From an uncultured Pseudomonadales bacterium (lineage in GTDB: Bacteria > Pseudomonadota > Gammaproteobacteria > Pseudomonadales > Pseudohongiellaceae): a DNA stretch of 64,000 nt. Location: assembly GCA_943789335.1 (NCBI GenBank), contig CALSTS010000001.1, forward strand, positions 530,518 to 594,517, given 5' to 3'. Of this stretch, positions 48,448 to 59,406 are shown one piece after another (the first letter of the stretch is position 1; each line of letters opens with the position of its first letter). The position numbers and the translations under genes were made by a program. Under the pieces are notes generated by a model. It saw only the letters and a program-made list of their open reading frames with translations. It did not search any database and was not told the origin of the DNA.

Positions 48448-49551
48448 TTATAGTCGCATAGGCATGACAACATATATTGCGCTGCTGCCATCTGCCCCTT
48501 GTATTAAGGCGCTGCTATTAGGGTCAGAGACAATAACCTGAACCGTATCCGTGTCAAGGACAGTCAAAACATCTACCAGATAACTAACGTTGAAGCCAAT
48601 TTCTAAGGAGTCGCCTTTGTATTCAACGGCGACGATTTCTTCGGCTTCTTCCTGTTCTGGATTATTAGCAAGAATTTTAATCTCGTCATCCAGCAAGGTT
48701 AACCGAATGCCGCGAAACTTTTCATTAGATAAAATTGCTGTTCTGCTTAATGATTGCCTAAGATCATTTCTATCGGCAACGATTTTCTTATCACCGCCTT
48801 TTGGAAGAACTCTGTCATAATCAGGAAACTTGCCGTCCACTAATTTAGACGTAAAAGTAAAATTAGTCGTTTTTGCGCGAACATGGTTTGCCCCAATAAC
48901 AATATCAACATTATCTTCTCCCTCGCCAAGCAGGCGAGCAAGCTCAAGAATACCTTTTCGCGGCACAATAACCTGCATGGTTTTTTCAGCAGAAGTACTC
49001 ATGTCTTCAGTGTCCATAGCAAGGCGATGCCCATCGGTTGCAACCACACGGAGGAAGTTAGGGCTTACTTCAAACAATAGCCCATTTAAATAATATCGAA
49101 CATCCTGTTGTGCCATTGCGAAGCTGGTGCTATCTAACATTTCTTTAAGTCTTTCCTGCGAAATTGAAAACTCGAGCGCCTCTGATGATTCTTCTGCGCT
49201 AGGAAAATCAGAAGGAGGCAATGTAGACAAGGTAAACCGGCTTCTTCCAGACCTAATGACCAATTTATTATCTTCTAGTTCCATTTTTAAACTAGCGCTA
49301 TCCGGAAGAGACTTACAGATATCCATTAGTTTTCGCGCTGGAACAGTTACCTCGCCACTTTGAGAGCCATTTTCAATTTCAACACGCCCAATTAGCTCAA
49401 CTTCCAAATCTGTGCCTGTCATAGAAAGCTGGTTGCCTTCTAAAACCAATAAAACATTGGATAAAACTGGCAAAGTTTGACGGCGCTCAACAACGCCTGT
49501 AACTAGTTGTAAGGGCTTGATTAAGGTCTCGCGAGAAATTTCAAATTGCAT
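48448..49551 (-). CDS. dnaN: DNA polymerase III beta sliding clamp
   Basis: 367 residues, three beta-clamp domains. Typical parts are MQFEISRETLIKPLQLVTGV, VTVPARKLMDICKSLP, RVVATDGHRLAMD, NEKFRGIRLTL and the C-terminal IYVVMPMRL. It encircles DNA and tethers polymerase III. It lies between recF (37 bp) and dnaA (36 bp) in the usual operon. Confidence 0.96.
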   Translation of the reverse strand: MQFEISRETLIKPLQLVTGVVERRQTLPVLSNVLLVLEGNQLSMTGTDLEVELIGRVEIENGSQSGEVTVPARKLMDICKSLPDSASLKMELEDNKLVIRSGRSRFTLSTLPPSDFPSAEESSEALEFSISQERLKEMLDSTSFAMAQQDVRYYLNGLLFEVSPNFLRVVATDGHRLAMDTEDMSTSAEKTMQVIVPRKGILELARLLGEGEDNVDIVIGANHVRAKTTNFTFTSKLVDGKFPDYDRVLPKGGDKKIVADRNDLRQSLSRTAILSNEKFRGIRLTLLDDEIKILANNPEQEEAEEIVAVEYKGDSLEIGFNVSYLVDVLTVLDTDTVQVIVSDPNSSALIQGADGSSAIYVVMPMRL

Positions 49552-49587
49552 TGCTTTACTCTTCTTCCTGGTTAGTTGACGAATAAA

Positions 49588-51159
49588 TTAACTGGATAAT
49601 GACCGCAATAAGTTTTGATAATCCTCATAGATATCTGTAGAAGATTTTTTCAATTCATTTATTGTCCGGCATGCATGCATAACTGTAGTGTGGTCCCGAT
49701 CACCATACATTGTGCCAATTTCTGGCAAGCTATGGTTAGTCAATTCTTTGGATAGACACATTGCTATTTGTCTCGGCCTTGCAATAGAGCGGTTGCGTCT
49801 TTTAGATATCATATCAGTCATTTTAATTTTGTAATACTCTGCAACCGTGCGTTGAATATTATCTACGCTGATAAGCTTATTTTGTATAGCTAGTAAATCT
49901 TTTAAAGCTTCTTTAATAAGGGGGACTGAAATTTCACTGCCTGTGAAACGAGCATGGGCGATAACTTTTTTCAATGCTCCTTCGAGCTCGCGCACATTCG
50001 AACGAAGCTTTTGTGCCATAAACATAGCTTCTTGGTTAGGAAGGAAAACATTTTCTCGGTTTGCTTTATTGATTAAAATAGCCGCCCTGGTTTCAAGCTC
50101 CGGAGGCTCTACCGCAACCGACAAGCCCCAGCCAAAACGAGACTTGAGTCGGTCTTCTAAGCCATTGATTTCGCTATGATATTTGTCGCAAGTCATGATT
50201 ATTTGGCGGCCGCCTTCAAAAATAGCATTAAAGGTGTGAAAGAACTCTTCTTGAGATCGCTCCTTATTTGCGAAAAATTGGATATCGTCTATGAGCAGAG
50301 CATCTACAGAATGATAATAACGCTTAAACTCATTAATTGCGTTAAGTTGAAGGGCAGACACCATGCTGCCCACAAAAGTTTGAGAATGCAGGTAAACAAT
50401 ATTCGCATTAGGGTTTTGCTTTAACATATGGTTGCCGATGCTGTGCATCAAATGTGTTTTACCAAGACCTACGCCACCATAAATAAATAATGGGTTATAT
50501 GCCCCACCAGGATTATCAGCAACCTGAGCTGCAGCTGCTCTAGCTAATTGATTGGACTTGCCTTCAATAAAATTATTAAAGGTGTAGCTTTTATTTAGCT
50601 CTCCTTTATAGCGCAAGCGCCCTCCTAGCTTATTATTAGAAACGCTAGATTGGCTTTGCCTATCTCGATTGTCGTGAATTGGAGATGTTTGAAAGCGGCT
50701 GGTTTGCTTTTCTGAGTGGCGGGTAACTCCAGGCTCACTTAAATCATGAGCTTGATGATCTTTAAAGCCTATAAAATCATTAATTGTGGTATTTAAAACA
50801 GGGCTTACATCTTGTTCTGGCTGGCTTGAGCTGTCTGGCGCCTGCAAATTGCTTAAATCTGCAGTACTAATAGCCTCCTCTAGGTCTAAACTAGAATTAC
50901 TGGTAACTTCCAAACTTATATTTGGAGAAATCTCAGAGCTAAGTTCTTCCATCAGCTCTATTATACGATCTAGGAAATTATCCTTAATCCACTCCAGCAC
51001 AAACTTATTGGGAGCAAGCAGGCGTAGAGCTTCCTTACCGGTTTCAGGCTCTGCTTTTTCAGCAATTATCTTTAGGGGTCTTATCCAGGTATTAAACTGT
51101 TGGGCCGGGAGTTCATTTTTTAGGCAATAAATACACTTCTGCCAAGTAGCTACAATCAC
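49588..51159 (-). CDS. dnaA: Chromosomal replication initiator DnaA
   Basis: 523 residues. The start is GTG at 51159 ([10 protein letters not shown]), with the family N-terminal pattern [13 protein letters not shown] right after it. Domain III has the Walker [17 protein letters not shown], Walker [11 protein letters not shown] and the arginine region [14 protein letters not shown]. Domain IV ends with the DNA-binding signature [15 protein letters not shown]. Domain II (about 90-190) is long and Ser/Gln-rich. DnaA opens oriC. It leads the dnaA-dnaN-recF-gyrB operon and faces the candidate origin in the gap to rpmH. Confidence 0.96.
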   Translation of the reverse strand: MIVATWQKCIYCLKNELPAQQFNTWIRPLKIIAEKAEPETGKEALRLLAPNKFVLEWIKDNFLDRIIELMEELSSEISPNISLEVTSNSSLDLEEAISTADLSNLQAPDSSSQPEQDVSPVLNTTINDFIGFKDHQAHDLSEPGVTRHSEKQTSRFQTSPIHDNRDRQSQSSVSNNKLGGRLRYKGELNKSYTFNNFIEGKSNQLARAAAAQVADNPGGAYNPLFIYGGVGLGKTHLMHSIGNHMLKQNPNANIVYLHSQTFVGSMVSALQLNAINEFKRYYHSVDALLIDDIQFFANKERSQEEFFHTFNAIFEGGRQIIMTCDKYHSEINGLEDRLKSRFGWGLSVAVEPPELETRAAILINKANRENVFLPNQEAMFMAQKLRSNVRELEGALKKVIAHARFTGSEISVPLIKEALKDLLAIQNKLISVDNIQRTVAEYYKIKMTDMISKRRNRSIARPRQIAMCLSKELTNHSLPEIGTMYGDRDHTTVMHACRTINELKKSSTDIYEDYQNLLRSLSS

Positions 51160-51607
51160 AATGCTAAAGACTCCTCGTTTTAATTTTTTTATTTTAGATT
51201 TTTCTCAATTCTACTGACTGAAGCAATTCTTATCCACATAAAAGCCAAAAAAACACAATTTTTTTAGCCTGTCAAAACTTATTAATTTTCAGTTAGTTAT
51301 AAGCTTTTTGCTGAAAAAAGCCGAGCAAAAAAAACAGTTATTATAAGCCTAATGTACATTTGTTTCCTGTGCATAAGCTGTGTAGAACTTGTTAAGTTAA
51401 GCTTACATCTTTTAGTTTGTTTATTTTCCTGCCACCTTAGAGACAAAATACAGTTATTAAGCTCTAAAAGCACATTGAGATGGCCCTCTTTTTTAGCCCG
51501 CTTCTTGCTTTCCCTAAATGAACGCTTTAGAATCGCGATCCCTATTTAAGGCAGTCTGGCTAATTTATAGTTTTTGCCTTTTTAATAACCCAGTAATAGA
51601 GTTTGTT
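51160..51607. other. Candidate oriC and divergent promoters between dnaA and rpmH
   Basis: This 448-bp AT-rich gap holds one perfect DnaA box TTATCCACA (51230-51238), a perfect reverse box TGTGCATAA (51368-51376, i.e. TTATGCACA), and a near-match TGTGTAGAA (51379-51387, reverse TTCTACACA, one mismatch). A long A/T-rich tract follows the first box. In Pseudomonas the origin lies in exactly this interval. The dnaA and rpmH promoters must also be here. Confidence 0.65.
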
Positions 51608-51742
51608 ATGAAAAGAACATTTCAACCAAGTGTATTGAAACGAGCTAGAACTCATGGTTTCAGATCTAGAATGGCAACCAAAAGCGGCCAGCAAGTCCTG
51701 AACCGCAGAAGAGCCAAGGGTAGAGCCAAACTATCTGCTTAA
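51608..51742 (+). CDS. rpmH: 50S ribosomal protein L34
   Basis: 44 residues from the ATG at 51608: [20 protein letters not shown] and ending [12 protein letters not shown], the whole L34 pattern. A longer frame that begins upstream is not the real start. It is followed by rnpA after 114 bp, the classic rpmH-rnpA arrangement. Confidence 0.97.
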   Translation: MKRTFQPSVLKRARTHGFRSRMATKSGQQVLNRRRAKGRAKLSA

Positions 51743-51856
51743 GCAAGTAGGGCATTACAAGGCATTGGGCCTCTCTCTAGAGTCCAAGTTTGTATCATTA
51801 ATAGCTCCTTCATAATATCCGCTAATCCGGCATTCTTCATAAGCAAGGAGAAACCA

Positions 51857-52219
51857 ATGGCCAGACAGGGCTTTAGTAAAGCTTCACGGCTATTGAGCCC
51901 CTCACAATATAGCAAGGTTTTTCAAAAGGCTGATTATAAGCTGTCAACTTCGGCTTTGCTTATGCTCGGCAGCAAATCAACTCTTTCTCCACGCCTTGGT
52001 ATTGTTGTTGCTAAAAAAAACGTAAAAAGCGCAGTACAAAGAAATAGGCTAAAAAGAATAATTCGTGAATCTTTTCGGCTCAGACAAGAAGATTTTGATA
52101 CAATCGATCTGGTTGTTCTTGTCAGGCAAGGCCTAGACAAAATGAATAATCATGACGTGTTTATTCAAATAAATAAATTATTTGATGAGCTAATAAACAA
52201 ACTTAATAGAATAAAATAA
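51857..52219 (+). CDS. rnpA: Ribonuclease P protein component
   Basis: 120 residues. The conserved RNR motif is in [16 protein letters not shown], preceded by [15 protein letters not shown]. It binds the RNase P RNA and helps process tRNA 5' ends. The stop codon overlaps the yidD start by one base (TAATG). The M1 RNA gene is not in this window. Confidence 0.95.
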   Translation: MARQGFSKASRLLSPSQYSKVFQKADYKLSTSALLMLGSKSTLSPRLGIVVAKKNVKSAVQRNRLKRIIRESFRLRQEDFDTIDLVVLVRQGLDKMNNHDVFIQINKLFDELINKLNRIK

Positions 52220-52479
52220 TGTCAATTAAAAAACCCTCTTACCTTGCCAGAGCTTTTTTAAGTTTAATAAAGGCATACCGATATTTAATAAGTCCGTTAT
52301 TAGGACAACATTGTCGCTATTATCCAAGCTGTTCAGCTTTTGCCAAAGAAGCGATATGCGAGCATGGTGCTATTAAAGGCAGCTGGCTTGGCATTAAAAG
52401 GCTTGGCCGGTGTCACCCTTTACACCAGGGCGGCTACGACCCTGTACCTTTGTCTTCTGAACTAACTAATCAAAAGTAA
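52219..52479 (+). CDS. yidD: Membrane protein insertion efficiency factor YidD
   Basis: 86 residues. The YidD core is [20 protein letters not shown] (a Cys-rich positively charged region), then [19 protein letters not shown] and HQGGYDPVP. It is an amphipathic membrane-associated protein that assists YidC. It overlaps rnpA by one base and ends nine bases before yidC. Confidence 0.94.
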   Translation: MSIKKPSYLARAFLSLIKAYRYLISPLLGQHCRYYPSCSAFAKEAICEHGAIKGSWLGIKRLGRCHPLHQGGYDPVPLSSELTNQK

Positions 52480-52487
52480 GCAACATT

Positions 52488-54168
52488 ATGGATCATACCC
52501 GAAATGCATTTCTTGCTGGCCTAGCGCTCGTTTCCTACTTAATGCTATTAGCCTGGAATGAAGACTACCCGCAACAGGCTCCTCAGAATGCTGAGATTTC
52601 TTCTGTGCCTGTACAAAATACTTTAGATCTTCCTCAAGCTGTAAATAGCACTCAAGTAGAAGATTTGCCGCAAATTCAAAATGCTTCTGGTTCGTCTGTG
52701 GCTCAAACAATCTCTACAAACAATGCTTTAATTTCCATTAGTACGCCTGTACATCAGGTTAATATTGACCTATTAGGCGGTGATATCGTTTCTGTTGCTT
52801 TGCCTAAATTCCCAACCAGTTTGGACACACTAAACGACCCTTTTATCTTGCTTAGAAACGACAATGGAGGTGTTTATGTTTCGCGTAGCGGTTTAATTGG
52901 CGAAAACGGTCCTGATGCCAGTTCAACTGGTCGTCCTTTATACCAATCTCAGCAGTCGAATTATTCCTCTGATTCCGAGGAATTAATAGTAGATTTGCTT
53001 TTTACGGACCCTTCAAATATTGAAATAACAAAACGTTTTACTTTTTCAGCTGACGATTACCTAATCAAGGTTCAATACCTTATAAATAATCAAAGCCAAA
53101 ACTTATGGTCTGCAAACTTCTTTGGTGATATTAAAAGGGACGCCTCTCCTGACCCAAGTACAACTGGTGGCTTTGGCTTAAAAGATTTCTTAGGTGCCGC
53201 AATAACCCTTGAAGATGATCCCTATAAAAAAATAGATTTTGGCGATATTGATGACGGAGAGCCATCTTATAGCGTAAATGGCGGATGGGCGGCCTTTTCC
53301 CAGCATTATTTTCTAAGCGCCTGGGTGCCTCAACAAGATCAAATCAACACATATACAACTAGAAAAAATACTGCCGGTGAATATTTAATTGGCTTTGTCG
53401 GTCCAGCAATTTCTGTTTGCACCAGGAGAATTACAAACAGTAGAGGCAAGTTTCTGGGCCGGACCTAAAGACCAAAACCGTTTAGAAGAAATCCACCAGG
53501 ATCTTGATTTAACTATAGATTATAGCTGGCTTTGGTTTATTGCTCAGCCTATCTTCTGGTTGTTGATGAAAATTAACAGCGTGGTTGGAAACTATGGTTG
53601 GTCAATAATTGGTTTAACAATAGTAATAAAAATTATTTTTATGCGTTTGTCAGCTTCCAGCTATCGTTCCATGGCCAAAATGAGGCGCCTCACCCCTAAA
53701 ATAAATCAACTTAAAGACCGCTATGGCGATGACAAACAAAAACTCATGCAGGCCCAGATGGAGTTGTGGAAAAAAGAAAAAGTAAATCCTCTTGGGGGCT
53801 GTTTACCTATGATATTGCAAATGCCTGTGCTTATTGGCATATATTGGGTATTAATGAAAAGTGTTGAGTTAAGACAAGCGCCTTTTTTATTGTGGTATAA
53901 CGATTTATCAGTAATGGATCCATATTTTATATTGCCGTTAATTATGGGCGCATCTATGTTTGTTTCTCAGATGTTGTCTCCAATGGCCACCACAGACCCT
54001 ATGCAAGCTAAAGTAATGAAAATGATGCCAATTATTTTCACGGTTTTCTTTCTTTGGTTTCCTGCCGGTCTAGTTTTATACTGGTTAGTTAGTAATATTT
54101 TTAATATTGCACAACAGTCTTACATCATCCGTAGTGTAAATAAATCGTATGAAAATAAAGCTGCATAA
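52488..54168 (+). CDS. yidC: Membrane protein insertase YidC, frameshifted
   Basis: One gene in two frames. The first (52488-53468) has an N-terminal membrane segment and the periplasmic beta-super-sandwich domain (ALISISTPVHQVNIDLLGGD, TKRFTFSADDYLIKVQY). The second (to 54168) holds the 60KD-IMP core with IFMRLSASSYRSMAKMRRL, KEKVNPLGGCLPMILQMPVL and LFLWFPAGLVLYW-like FFLWFPAGLVLYWLVSN. They overlap at 53389-53468. Dropping one T from the TTT at 53416-53418 gives ISVAPGELQTVEASFWAGPK without a break, so a single-base insertion fits. YidC inserts inner-membrane proteins and is essential, which favours a sequence error over real loss. Confidence 0.9.
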
Positions 54169-54182
54169 TGACATGATCCTCA

Positions 54183-55565
54183 ATGGCAAATATCAGCAAT
54201 CAAAGCTCTGATACTATTTGCGCAATAGCAACTCCGCGTGGGGTTGGTGGTGTGGGTATAATTAGAGTTTCCGGCCCTTTAGTAAAAACTATAGCCACAA
54301 ACATTATTGGTCAAATACCAAAACCCAGGTTTGCTCACTTTTCAACTTTTATTAATGAAAATAAAGATGTTATCGACCAAGGTATAAGTCTTTATTTTCC
54401 TGCTCCAAATTCATTCACCGGTGAAGATGTTATAGAGTTTCAGGCTCATGGCGGCCCTATAATTCTGGATCAAATTATGCAAGAAATTCTTGCTTGCGGT
54501 GCTCGGATAGCCAGGCCTGGTGAATTTTCTGAACGCGCATTTTTAAATAATAAAATCGATTTAACACAGGCAGAAGCAATTGCTGATCTCATTGAAAGCC
54601 ATTCTAATGAAGCGGCCAGGTATGCCATGCGGTCTTTGCAAGGTGAATTTTCAAAGCTAATAAACCAGTTAGTATCGTCTATTATTGAGCTGCGAGTGTT
54701 TGTTGAAGCCTCCATAGATTTTCCAGAAGAAGAAATAGATTTTCTTGCCTCCTCTGATGTTAAAGATAAATTATCTCATCTTAGGCAAGAGCTGGATAAA
54801 ATATTAGCCCAAGCAAAAATAGGCAGTATTTTAAAAGAAGGCTTATCAATTGTTATCATCGGTGCGCCCAATGTTGGAAAATCCAGTCTGTTAAACCTTC
54901 TTAGCGGGCAAGCTTCGGCAATAGTCACTAATATTCCAGGCACGACCCGTGACACGCTAAAAGAGTTAATAAACTTAGATGGCCTACCTGCACATTTTAT
55001 TGATACAGCAGGATTAAGAGAAAGTACTGATGTTGTAGAGCAAGAAGGAATAAAAAGAGCTTGGCAAGCAACTAAGAAAGCTGACCACATCTTATTGCTA
55101 ATAGATAGCACTAAAGATGTAGATTTAAAGCAGCTGCCAATTTGGAAAAATCTAAAAGAAGAAATAAGTGATTTAAAAAATATTACTATTGTTCAAAATA
55201 AAATTGATTTAATTAAGCAAGAGCCAAGTAGTAGTTTTGATATAGATCTTGGTGTTAATTATGTATGTATTTCTGTATTAAAAAAACAAGGTTTAGATAA
55301 GCTTATTTCTCACCTAAAAGAAATAGCTGGTTTTTCTACAAATGAAGAAGGTGGTTTTATCGCTAGGCGTAGGCACATTGATGCCCTTAATCGAGCTAAA
55401 CAATCATTAAAAAATGCTGAAATACAACTCATACAATACAAAGCTGGAGAGTTGCTTGCTGATGATTTGAGTCAGGCCCAACTTGCTCTTTCAGAAATCA
55501 CAGGTAAATTCAGCTCAGATGACCTACTAGGTGAAATTTTCTCGTCCTTTTGTATTGGCAAATAA
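54183..55565 (+). CDS. mnmE: tRNA modification GTPase MnmE
   Basis: 460 residues. The N-terminal tetrahydrofolate-binding part has DTICAIATPRGVGGVGIIRV and FTGEDVIEFQAHGG. The G domain has GAPNVGKSSLLNLLSG, the G2/G3 parts IPGTTRDT and DTAGLR, and NKID. The C-terminal FCIGK motif is present. With MnmG it makes the cmnm5 group on wobble U34 of some tRNAs. It lies 14 bp after yidC. Confidence 0.95.
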   Translation: MANISNQSSDTICAIATPRGVGGVGIIRVSGPLVKTIATNIIGQIPKPRFAHFSTFINENKDVIDQGISLYFPAPNSFTGEDVIEFQAHGGPIILDQIMQEILACGARIARPGEFSERAFLNNKIDLTQAEAIADLIESHSNEAARYAMRSLQGEFSKLINQLVSSIIELRVFVEASIDFPEEEIDFLASSDVKDKLSHLRQELDKILAQAKIGSILKEGLSIVIIGAPNVGKSSLLNLLSGQASAIVTNIPGTTRDTLKELINLDGLPAHFIDTAGLRESTDVVEQEGIKRAWQATKKADHILLLIDSTKDVDLKQLPIWKNLKEEISDLKNITIVQNKIDLIKQEPSSSFDIDLGVNYVCISVLKKQGLDKLISHLKEIAGFSTNEEGGFIARRRHIDALNRAKQSLKNAEIQLIQYKAGELLADDLSQAQLALSEITGKFSSDDLLGEIFSSFCIGK

Positions 55566-56019
55566 ACAAATAGTTTCTTGGATAGTTGTTTTTAGGTGCT
55601 GAAGATTAAGTAATTAGTTCTGTATTAGATAAAGAGACCAACATTTTTAGTTCTAACAAGATGTTAATAACTATGCTTTTTCTTCTCATAAATAATGTAT
55701 ATTTTTTTTAAACTTCCTTTTATTAAAGGTTTGCTAAATATCATACCGAAGCACTACCAGCTAATCCCTAGGTAACAAGCAGGATTAACCCAGCCTTTCC
55801 ACAAAGATATATAAATATAACTATCTGATAAAAAAGGTTTTTTTAAGCTTCTACACAGGGAGAAGGGCTCCTAATAGTAGTAATAACATTAGAATACTAA
55901 CTAATATAACCATATATACTTAATTATCTTTCTTATTTAATTATATTAATAACTATAAATTTTTCTGTGAAACCGTATACTTAGCGGCCCTTAAAAGAAG
56001 AGCTCAGTTTTTAGAAGAT
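55566..56019. other. AT-rich intergenic region between mnmE and mnmG
   Basis: 454 bp with no gene. A very AT-rich tract (about 55888-55965) is followed by the mnmG start. DnaA-box-like sequences are weak: CTTTCCACA near 55795 (two mismatches) and TTCTACACA near 55849 (one mismatch). In E. coli the origin is next to mnmG, so this is a second, weaker oriC candidate. The mnmG promoter must be here; it is also the longest gap in this gene run. Confidence 0.5.
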
Positions 56020-57942
56020 ATGCAAGAGTATTTTGATGTCATTGTAGTCGGTGGAGGTCATGCTGGTACTGAAGCAGCCCTTGCTGCTGCGCGCAAAGGC
56101 GTTTCTACTTTGTTAGTAAGTCATAATATTGAAACTTTAGGGCAAATGTCCTGCAATCCTGCAATAGGTGGTATTGGTAAAACTCACTTAGTAAAAGAAA
56201 TTGATGCATTAGGCGGAGCAATGGCCCGAGCTGCCGATAAAGCTGGCATTCAATTTCGAACTTTAAATGCGAGTAAAGGGCCTGCTGTAAGAGCAACAAG
56301 AGCACAAGCAGATCGCGTTTTATACAAAGCGGCTATCAGGGAAATACTTGAAAACCAGCCAAATTTACATATTTTCCAGCAAGCTATTGATGACCTGATT
56401 ATTGAAGGAGAGACAGTCCGTGGCGTAATTACCCAAATGGGTTTACGTTTTTATGCCTCACAAGTTGTCCTTACAACAGGGACTTTCCTCGGAGGAAAAA
56501 TCCACATTGGTTTAGAAAACTTTGCTGGAGGTCGAGCTGGTGATGCCCCCTCAATATCCCTAGCTCAACGATTACGAGAATTACCATTTAGAGTGGGTCG
56601 GTTAAAAACTGGAACTCCACCAAGAATAGATGCTCGTACTGTGAATTTTGATTTAATGCAGGAACAGCCAGGCGATGATCCTTTACCAGTAATGTCATAT
56701 TTAGGAAAGGTGGAAGAACACCCAGAGCAAGTTAGCTGTTATATCACTGCTACTAATGAAAAATGTCATGAAATTATTCGTGAAGGTTTAAAGTTTTCGC
56801 CTATGTATACAGGTGAAATAGAGGGTGTTGGTCCACGATATTGTCCTTCAATTGAAGATAAAGTTGTGCGTTTTTCAGATCGCAACAGCCACCAAATTTT
56901 TGTTGAACCAGAAGGATTAAAAACCCATGAGCTTTATCCAAATGGTATCTCTACCAGCTTGCCTTTTGAAGTTCAAAAAAAACTTATTGCTGAAATTAAA
57001 GGTTTTGAAAACGCTCATATTATTAGGCCGGGTTATGCCATTGAGTATGATTATTTTGACCCTAGAGATTTAAAATATTCACTCGAAACTAAATTTATAA
57101 ATGGATTGTATTTCGCTGGTCAGATTAACGGGACAACTGGTTATGAAGAAGCAGGTGCTCAAGGTTTATTAGCTGGGATAAATGCAGCTTTGGCGGCACA
57201 AGGAAAAGACTATTGGTGCCCTGGTCGTGAGCAGGCTTACCTTGGTGTACTCGTAGATGATTTGATATCGCAAGGAACTCAAGAGCCTTATAGAATGTTT
57301 ACTAGTAGAGCAGAATACCGATTAATGTTACGCCAAGATAATGCTGATTTACGTTTAACTGAAATCGGTAGAGATCTTGGTTTAATTAATGATGAGCGCT
57401 GGCAAGCTTTTCAATTAAAACGTGAAGCTGTTGCGAAGGAAGGTGAGCGACTACAACAAACGTGGGTACATGCAGATTCTGATTTAGCAGCTGCAATTAA
57501 TCAATTTATAGAAAAACCACTGAGCCGCGAGTACACCTTAGCAGATATCTTAGCTAGGCCGGGTGTCACCCTCGATAAACTAAACCAAGCTTGTGTTGAT
57601 ACCGGGATTATAAACGAAGAAATAAATGCTGATGTGATTGAGCAAGTGGAAATTACTATTAAATATAAGGGTTATATAAATCGCCAGCAAAATGAAATCG
57701 AAAAATTAAAAAGTCAGGAACACACAAAACTACCACCTGACTTTGACTATAGTTCTATTCCTGGCTTATCTAATGAATTGAAACAGAAACTCACAGAAGC
57801 GCAGCCAGAGACTATCGGTAGAGCATCAAGAATTCAAGGGATAACTCCCGCGGCAGTTTCTCTTTTGTTGATTTATATAAAAAAACACCAGGCGCCAAAA
57901 AAGGTTTTTAATAAACAGGAAAAGAAAACGCAGATAGCCTAA
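56020..57942 (+). CDS. mnmG: tRNA uridine-5-carboxymethylaminomethyl modification enzyme MnmG (GidA)
   Basis: 640 residues. The FAD-binding motif is [20 protein letters not shown], followed by [33 protein letters not shown] and [12 protein letters not shown]. The C-terminal domain has [16 protein letters not shown] and [12 protein letters not shown]. It works with MnmE on wobble uridines. The stop overlaps the rsmG start by one base (TAATG). Confidence 0.96.
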   Translation: MQEYFDVIVVGGGHAGTEAALAAARKGVSTLLVSHNIETLGQMSCNPAIGGIGKTHLVKEIDALGGAMARAADKAGIQFRTLNASKGPAVRATRAQADRVLYKAAIREILENQPNLHIFQQAIDDLIIEGETVRGVITQMGLRFYASQVVLTTGTFLGGKIHIGLENFAGGRAGDAPSISLAQRLRELPFRVGRLKTGTPPRIDARTVNFDLMQEQPGDDPLPVMSYLGKVEEHPEQVSCYITATNEKCHEIIREGLKFSPMYTGEIEGVGPRYCPSIEDKVVRFSDRNSHQIFVEPEGLKTHELYPNGISTSLPFEVQKKLIAEIKGFENAHIIRPGYAIEYDYFDPRDLKYSLETKFINGLYFAGQINGTTGYEEAGAQGLLAGINAALAAQGKDYWCPGREQAYLGVLVDDLISQGTQEPYRMFTSRAEYRLMLRQDNADLRLTEIGRDLGLINDERWQAFQLKREAVAKEGERLQQTWVHADSDLAAAINQFIEKPLSREYTLADILARPGVTLDKLNQACVDTGIINEEINADVIEQVEITIKYKGYINRQQNEIEKLKSQEHTKLPPDFDYSSIPGLSNELKQKLTEAQPETIGRASRIQGITPAAVSLLLIYIKKHQAPKKVFNKQEKKTQIA

Positions 57943-58592
57943 TGGAGTTTTTTTCAGAAGAGCAAAAAACACTGTTTGGTCAGCATTTAGCTGATGGAAT
58001 TAAACAGTTGAATTTAAATATTGATGAAGAAAAACAACAGCTTTTACTAATATACCTAGAGCAACTTGCTAAATGGAATAAAGCTTATAATCTTTCCGGC
58101 ATCAAACAACCAGAACGTATGTTGTCCCTTCATTTGCTAGACAGTCTAAGTGTTCTACCTTTCATTAACGAAGAGTCTGTTCTAGATGTTGGTACAGGAG
58201 CAGGTTTGCCAGGAATTCCAATAGCTATATGTAAACCGAATAACGATATTAGCCTACTCGACAGTAATGGAAAAAAAACACGGTTTCTATTTCAAGCTAT
58301 CACTCAGTTAAAGCTAAAAAATGTTGTAGTTATTAACAATAGAGTGGAAAATTATCAAAGCACTGAGAGCGTTGATATTGTCATCAGCCGAGCTTATTCA
58401 TCCTTAGCCCAGTTTATAACTCATACTCGACATCTGCTTGGAGAAAAGAGTAAGCTGCTGGCTATGAAAGGGCATTACCCACAAGCTGAATTAGATGAAC
58501 TGCCAGAAGATTTTAAACTTCTTGAAGTGCATGAACTGCATATTCCCGGTGAAGCGGGAGCTAGACATTTGCTTGAAATAGTCAGGATCTAA
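57942..58592 (+). CDS. rsmG: 16S rRNA (guanine527-N7)-methyltransferase
   Basis: 216 residues. The SAM-binding motif is VLDVGTGAGLPGIPIAICKP, after KWNKAYNLSGIKQPERM; VDIVISRAYSSLAQFI follows. It methylates G527 of 16S rRNA. It overlaps mnmG by one base and lies 14 bp before parA, the standard mnmG-rsmG-parAB order. Confidence 0.95.
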   Translation: MEFFSEEQKTLFGQHLADGIKQLNLNIDEEKQQLLLIYLEQLAKWNKAYNLSGIKQPERMLSLHLLDSLSVLPFINEESVLDVGTGAGLPGIPIAICKPNNDISLLDSNGKKTRFLFQAITQLKLKNVVVINNRVENYQSTESVDIVISRAYSSLAQFITHTRHLLGEKSKLLAMKGHYPQAELDELPEDFKLLEVHELHIPGEAGARHLLEIVRI

Positions 58593-58606
58593 CAAAGCCT
58601 ATAAGA

Positions 58607-59395
58607 ATGACAAGAATAATTGCTATTGCAAACCAGAAAGGAGGTGTTGGTAAAACAACAACGACCATAAACCTCGCGGCTTCGCTAGCTCGGGCGGGGA
58701 GAAATGTTCTTTTAATAGACCTTGACCCTCAAGGTAATGCAACCATGGGCAGCGGAATAGAAAAAACAGAACTGGAATGTTCAATTTATGATTTATTAAC
58801 CGACCAGGCTGATTTTTCCGATGTGGTTACTTATGCAGATGCAGCAGGCTATGAAATTCTACCAGCTAATGCTGACCTTACTGCAGCAGAAGTAGCTTTA
58901 CTTCATGCCGATGAAAAAGAATTAATTTTAAAAAAAATATTAGAAAAAGATAAGGATCAGTTTGCATTTATATTAATAGACTGCCCGCCATCTTTAAATA
59001 TGCTTACGGTTAACGCACTGGTTGCCGCTGGCAGTGTGCTAATACCAATGCAGTGTGAATATTATGCTTTGGAAGGGCTAACTGCCTTAAGTGAGACCAT
59101 TAGTGCAATAGCAGAAAGGTTTAACCCAAGCTTGGAAATAGAGGGAATCTTGCGCACAATGTATGATCCTAGAAACCGCTTAACCCTTGATGTGTCTGAA
59201 CAATTGAAAGAGCATTTTGGTGCTAAAGTTTACCGAACTGTTATTCCACGCAATATTCGCTTAGCAGAAGCACCGAGCTATGGTTTGCCAGTAATGGTAT
59301 ATGATAAGGCTTCTCGAGGGGCGCTAGCTTATATTGCTTTAGCTGGAGAAATTCTTCGCCAATACGCCCTGGAAGAAGACCAAAGAGAAAAATAA
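58607..59395 (+). CDS. parA: Chromosome partitioning ATPase ParA (Soj)
   Basis: 262 residues. The deviant Walker A is NQKGGVGKTTTTINLA, with LLIDLDPQGNATMG, FILIDCPPSLNMLTVNAL and PMQCEYYALEGLTAL. It is an ATP-dependent partner of ParB in origin segregation. The matching parS sites are in recF. It ends 11 bp before parB. Confidence 0.95.
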   Translation: MTRIIAIANQKGGVGKTTTTINLAASLARAGRNVLLIDLDPQGNATMGSGIEKTELECSIYDLLTDQADFSDVVTYADAAGYEILPANADLTAAEVALLHADEKELILKKILEKDKDQFAFILIDCPPSLNMLTVNALVAAGSVLIPMQCEYYALEGLTALSETISAIAERFNPSLEIEGILRTMYDPRNRLTLDVSEQLKEHFGAKVYRTVIPRNIRLAEAPSYGLPVMVYDKASRGALAYIALAGEILRQYALEEDQREK

Positions 59396-59406
59396 AAGAG
59401 AAATTT

